A stretch of 36,058 bases of DNA. Source: a bacterium. GTDB taxonomy: Bacteria > Hydrothermota > Hydrothermia > LBFQ01 > DSFT01. Below are positions 33,355 through 36,058 of this stretch, one piece after another (within the stretch, counting starts at the first letter, position 1; every line of letters starts with the position of its first letter). The stretch covers positions 1 to 36,058 of the forward strand of contig JAUQPS010000007.1 in the NCBI GenBank assembly GCA_030550205.1, in the 5' to 3' direction. Made by a program: the position numbers and the translations under genes. The notes below the pieces were generated by a model. It was not told the DNA's origin. It saw nothing but the letters and a program-made list of their open reading frames with translations, and ran no database searches.

Positions 33355-33832
33355 TTTTTTTAGATACTACAACTCTTGCAGGCTTTAGCAACTTCCCTTT
33401 ATATAAATAAGCTTTTTCAAATTCTTCTATAATATAATTATCCATTTCTCCTTCCTTTACCATTAAAACTTCACATAATCTTGGGTCAAAAGGTTTTCCT
33501 TTAAGTGAAACTTGTTCTATTCCATTATCATTTAAAAATTTCATAAGTTGCTTATATATCATTTCAATACCTCTCTTTAGTTCTTCATTTCCTTCAAACT
33601 TATTTATATAATCCAAAGCTCTCTCAAAATTATCCACAATAATTATAATCTCTTTGAATAACTTCTCTCTTTCACTTTCTTTTGCTTCATTAATTCTTCT
33701 TTGAACATCCTTTTTATAATTATCATAATCTGCCAAAAGCCTTATATATTCTTCTCTTGATTGCAGCAATTTATTATTTAAAAACTTTACCCGCTTTCTT
33801 ATTTTAAGCCAAATCAAAGGATTATTTAACAT
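33344..33832 (-). CDS. grpE: GrpE, nucleotide exchange factor of DnaK
   Basis: This 162-residue protein has the GrpE architecture: a long N-terminal coiled-coil helix (about 10-65), the conserved VDNFERAL helix, and a C-terminal beta domain with [14 protein letters not shown] and [12 protein letters not shown]. GrpE releases ADP from DnaK and acts as a heat sensor. The N-terminus is shorter than in most bacteria and lacks the acidic disordered tail. It stands without dnaK, dnaJ or hrcA, has its own promoter element, and no CIRCE operator is visible. It lies 10 bases after rfbB. Confidence 0.92.
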   Translation of the reverse strand: MLNNPLIWLKIRKRVKFLNNKLLQSREEYIRLLADYDNYKKDVQRRINEAKESEREKLFKEIIIIVDNFERALDYINKFEGNEELKRGIEMIYKQLMKFLNDNGIEQVSLKGKPFDPRLCEVLMVKEGEMDNYIIEEFEKAYLYKGKLLKPARVVVSKKITS

Positions 33833-33837
33833 AGTGA

Positions 33838-33847
33838 AAATTTTAAA
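33838..33847 (-). promoter_or_regulatory. Leaderless-type promoter element for grpE
   Basis: CACTTTAAAATTT on the minus strand overlaps the stop of rfbB and ends 5 bases before the grpE ATG at 33832. Confidence 0.5.
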
Positions 33848-34847
33848 GTGTTTTCTCCTTATAAAATTTAAGAAGATTTTCTACAAATTTATTTACAATT
33901 TCATATTTCTCTTTTAACCAATCTATATTTCTTAAATACCAATCTATGGTTTTCTTCAAGCCTTCATCAAAATTATATTTTGGGGAAAATCCTAAATTTT
34001 TAATTTTATCATAATTTAGAGAATAGCGAAAGTCATGTGAAGGTCTATCTGGAACAAATTGAATAAGCTCATAAGGTTTATTTAAATTATCAAGAATTTT
34101 CTTTACAACTTCCAAATTTTCATATTCTTCATCAGAACCAATATTATAAATCTCTCCAATCTCACCCCTTTGAATAATAATTTCAATTGCTCTTGCAAAA
34201 TCTTCTACAAATAACCAAACTCTTCTTTGCTTACCATTTCCATATATTGGAATTTTCTCATTATTTAAAGCTTTTAAAATTGTTAAAGGAATTAATTTTT
34301 CAGGATATTGAAAAGGTCCATAGTTATTTGTAGGTCTTAAAATAATTACAGGAATACCATATGTTTTATAATATGCTCTTGCTAATAAATCTGCACTTGC
34401 TTTTGAAAATGCATAAGGTGAATTTGGTAATAAGGGACTATTTTCAAAAAATTGTCCTTCTCTAATTTCTCCATATACTTCATCTGTTGAAATATGAATA
34501 AACTTTTTAATTTTTATATATTTGACACTTTCAAGCAAATTAAATGTTCCAATAATATTACATTCTATAAAGTCCTTTGGAAATAAAATACTTCTATCTA
34601 CATGAGTTTGAGATGCAAGATGAACAATATATTCTGGTTTTTTTTCAATTAAAAGCGCTTTTAAATTTTCAAAATTTAATAAATCCAACTTATAAAACTC
34701 AATATCATCTATTACATCTTCAATTCTTTTCATATCACCTGAATAATCCAGCTTATCAACTACAATAACCTTAAAACCTTGTTTTAATAATTGTTTTACA
34801 ACAAAACTTCCCATAAAACCAGCGCCACCGGTTATAAGAACTTTCAT
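33843..34847 (-). CDS. rfbB: dTDP-glucose 4,6-dehydratase
   Basis: This 334-residue short-chain dehydrogenase/reductase-fold enzyme catalyses the second step toward dTDP-rhamnose and related sugars. The NAD-binding loop GGAGFMG is at residues 7-13. STDEVYGE (around 121-127) carries the Thr/Asp/Glu catalytic set, and YAFSK the catalytic Tyr and Lys. LRPTNNYGP and RRVWLFVEDFARAI are family blocks. Final family assignment among nucleotide-sugar dehydratases rests on these. The ATG overlaps the stop of the gene before it (ATGA). RmlA, RmlC and RmlD genes are not nearby. It fits with the GT9 enzyme in making envelope polysaccharide. Confidence 0.9.
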   Translation of the reverse strand: MKVLITGGAGFMGSFVVKQLLKQGFKVIVVDKLDYSGDMKRIEDVIDDIEFYKLDLLNFENLKALLIEKKPEYIVHLASQTHVDRSILFPKDFIECNIIGTFNLLESVKYIKIKKFIHISTDEVYGEIREGQFFENSPLLPNSPYAFSKASADLLARAYYKTYGIPVIILRPTNNYGPFQYPEKLIPLTILKALNNEKIPIYGNGKQRRVWLFVEDFARAIEIIIQRGEIGEIYNIGSDEEYENLEVVKKILDNLNKPYELIQFVPDRPSHDFRYSLNYDKIKNLGFSPKYNFDEGLKKTIDWYLRNIDWLKEKYEIVNKFVENLLKFYKEKTL

Positions 34848-35695
34848 AAGTTATAAATTTTATATGTTGTTCTACTTTTAATAGGAAAATTTATATCCAA
34901 AATATCAGTAAAGATATACAAAGTTTTAAAGTTTTCAAAAATTAAATTCTCCAAAAGTTTTAAAAATCCATAAATTTTTAAGTTTTCATCTTCTAATTCA
35001 TAATGCCATAAATAAGCCTTTGACTTATAAGCAAATACAATAAAATAAAATTCATTATCAATAGTGAATAGTTTTAAAAAGTTATTTGTTTTACAAATTG
35101 AAATTAAATCAGAAACAAAAATTTGTAATTTTTGGGGAAGTAAATACATTTTTGTTTTTATTAAAAGCTCATAAAAATCAAAATTTTCAACACGAACAAA
35201 ATTATAACTCTTTGAATACTTTTTTAAAATTTTAACTAATTCATCTCTTTTCTTTGATTTATAAATCATCTCTTCTAACATCTTTGGAAGCTCTAAATAA
35301 TATATTTTTGAAAATTCTTGCTTTTGGACATTAAATTGCTCAAAAAGAATTTTTACACTTGGACTTTCATCTAAAATTGGAAATAGAACAAAATGTTTAT
35401 CTTTCAAAATCTCACTTATAAATTGCTTTCTAAATCTATTATCTACAATAAAATCTTGATATGGATTAACATTCTCATAAGTAGGAAATCTATAATAATT
35501 TTCATCAATTTGTAATGCACTTATTCCCACTAATTTATTTTCATAAAAATAACCATAAAACTCACATAATTCATCTTTTAAGATATCATATAGTGGAATT
35601 TGAAAATAAGGAGATAATATAAAATCATCATTTGAAAGTTTTTGAAATGTTTCAATGTTTGAATATATTTCTTCAATTGTAATTTTTCTTACCAA
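34844..35695 (-). CDS. FemAB/GNAT-like protein of unknown function
   Basis: This protein of about 283 residues has alternating strands and helices and looks like a double GNAT fold (FemAB or CelD/BioF2-type). The first half has CEFYGYFYENKLVGISALQI, the second YFIVFAYKSKAYLWHYELEDE, and both resemble the central strands of acetyl- or aminoacyltransferases. Proteins of this kind often modify cell-wall peptides or polysaccharides, which would match the following rfbB gene, whose start it overlaps. No catalytic residue can be named. Two TTG codons, 35701 and 35695, could start it. I chose 35695, because it lies 6 bases after the promoter element, whereas 35701 touches it. Confidence 0.55.
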   Translation of the reverse strand: MVRKITIEEIYSNIETFQKLSNDDFILSPYFQIPLYDILKDELCEFYGYFYENKLVGISALQIDENYYRFPTYENVNPYQDFIVDNRFRKQFISEILKDKHFVLFPILDESPSVKILFEQFNVQKQEFSKIYYLELPKMLEEMIYKSKKRDELVKILKKYSKSYNFVRVENFDFYELLIKTKMYLLPQKLQIFVSDLISICKTNNFLKLFTIDNEFYFIVFAYKSKAYLWHYELEDENLKIYGFLKLLENLIFENFKTLYIFTDILDINFPIKSRTTYKIYNL

Positions 35696-35701
35696 GTTCA
35701 A

Positions 35702-35711
35702 AAATTTTAAA
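35702..35711 (-). promoter_or_regulatory. Leaderless-type promoter element for the FemAB-like gene
   Basis: GCTTTAAAATTT on the minus strand ends 6 bases before TTG 35695. It is divergent from the pdxT element 18 bp away. Confidence 0.5.
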
Positions 35712-35729
35712 GCTTTTATTTTTTAAAAC

Positions 35730-35739
35730 TTTAAAATTT
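35730..35739 (+). promoter_or_regulatory. Leaderless-type promoter element for pdxT
   Basis: ACTTTAAAATTT ends 5 bases before the ATG at 35745. Confidence 0.55.
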
Positions 35740-35744
35740 TCAAT

Positions 35745-36058
35745 ATGGCAAAGAAAATTGGTATTTTGGCTATCCAAGGTGATTTTGAAGAGCATAAGTT
35801 AATTTTAGAAAGACTTGAATATCCATACAAATTAGTTAAAAATAAAGAAGATTTTAAAGATATTCATGGATTAATTATACCAGGTGGGGAATCTACTACA
35901 TTTAGAAAAATTATAAAGGATAATAGTTTAGAAGATGAGATTTTAAGATGGAAAGAAGAAGGAAAACCAACCTTAGGAACATGTGCAGGCGTTATTATAA
36001 TGTCAAAGGAAATTTTAAATGATGAAGAGGGGAAAGGTTATGGATTTTTAGATATAGT
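35745..36058 (+). CDS. pdxT: Pyridoxal 5'-phosphate synthase glutaminase subunit (partial, runs off the window)
   Basis: The first 104 residues of PdxT, the glutaminase that feeds ammonia to PdxS for vitamin B6 synthesis, are visible: KIGILAIQGDFEEH at the N-terminus, the signature LIIPGGESTT near residue 50, and GTCAG with the nucleophilic Cys near residue 83. Full length is about 190 residues, so roughly half lies beyond the window. The ATG at 35745 follows a promoter element. pdxS is not upstream; whether it lies downstream cannot be seen. Confidence 0.93.
   Translation, partial: MAKKIGILAIQGDFEEHKLILERLEYPYKLVKNKEDFKDIHGLIIPGGESTTFRKIIKDNSLEDEILRWKEEGKPTLGTCAGVIIMSKEILNDEEGKGYGFLDI

Noticed and set aside
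1-36058. CRISPR arrays, insertion sequences, rRNA genes, replication origin
   Set aside because: No regularly spaced short repeats, transposase-like proteins, rRNA segments or DnaA-box clusters were seen on either strand.

Overview
The window is 36 kb of very AT-rich (roughly 70% A+T by eye) and densely packed bacterial chromosome. It has no insertion sequence, prophage, rRNA or CRISPR array. Arginine is written almost entirely with AGA/AGG. The genes point to a Gram-negative, respiring and probably thermophilic bacterium. They include lipoproteins, a GT9 heptosyltransferase-like enzyme and RfbB (envelope glycans), an SCO1-type copper chaperone and NuoJ (respiratory chain), three subunits of a V/A-type ATPase, a Thermus-type 7Fe ferredoxin and a PolX with a PHP domain. 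I cannot name the taxon from sequence alone; a deep-branching candidate phylum fits the mixture.

Layout. 1-1427 (-): remains of a fused trehalose-6-phosphate synthase/phosphatase gene, broken by frameshifts and deletions. 1503-6574 (+): YeaH-like vWA protein, SpoVR, PolX, and two tandem coiled-coil/PD-(D/E)XK paralogues, the first internally deleted. 6579-10381 (-): lipoprotein, 2-oxo acid dehydrogenase E1 alpha with no recognisable start codon, and a cytochrome c-FTR1 iron permease. 10399-16834 (-): nuoJ, pheT, a small coiled-coil protein, zapA, rny, tatA and tldD in one tightly coupled operon. 16887-18922 (+): tRNA-Gly, rplS, SCO1-like and AI-2E-type permease. 18884-20419 (-): TPR protein. 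20458-22823 (+): GlmU-like uridylyltransferase lacking most of its acetyltransferase half, then gatA. 22804-25446 (-): V/A-ATPase I, K and E. 25490-33354 (+): GT9 glycosyltransferase, ferredoxin, a GNDxY-repeat protein, several unknown membrane or exported proteins, a methyltransferase and an MccB-type carboxyltransferase. 33344-35695 (-): FemAB/GNAT-like protein, rfbB and grpE. 35745-end (+): start of pdxT.

The most striking pattern is regulatory. Nearly every gene that begins a transcription unit has the 10-mer TTTAAAATTT (usually CTTTAAAATTT) ending only 3-9 bases before its start codon, with no room for a Shine-Dalgarno site. The same element sits 9 bases before the 5' end of the tRNA. 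It contains TAAAAT, a good -10 hexamer, and in the clearest case has TTGACT 17 bp upstream. First genes therefore appear to be transcribed as leaderless mRNAs, while several internal genes carry ordinary GGAGG sites. In several places the element overlaps the stop codon of the preceding gene.

A second theme is gene erosion and reshuffling: the broken otsAB gene, the internally deleted coiled-coil paralogue, the short GlmU, the startless E1 alpha, a one-blade propeller remnant, and complexes represented by isolated subunits (NuoJ, V-ATPase I/K/E, E1 alpha, MccB). A block containing the propeller remnant and a methyltransferase lies between two 29-bp direct repeats whose starts are exactly 1000 bp apart. 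These repeats duplicate the promoter and first codons of the downstream carboxylase gene, which looks like a recent insertion that recreated its target promoter.
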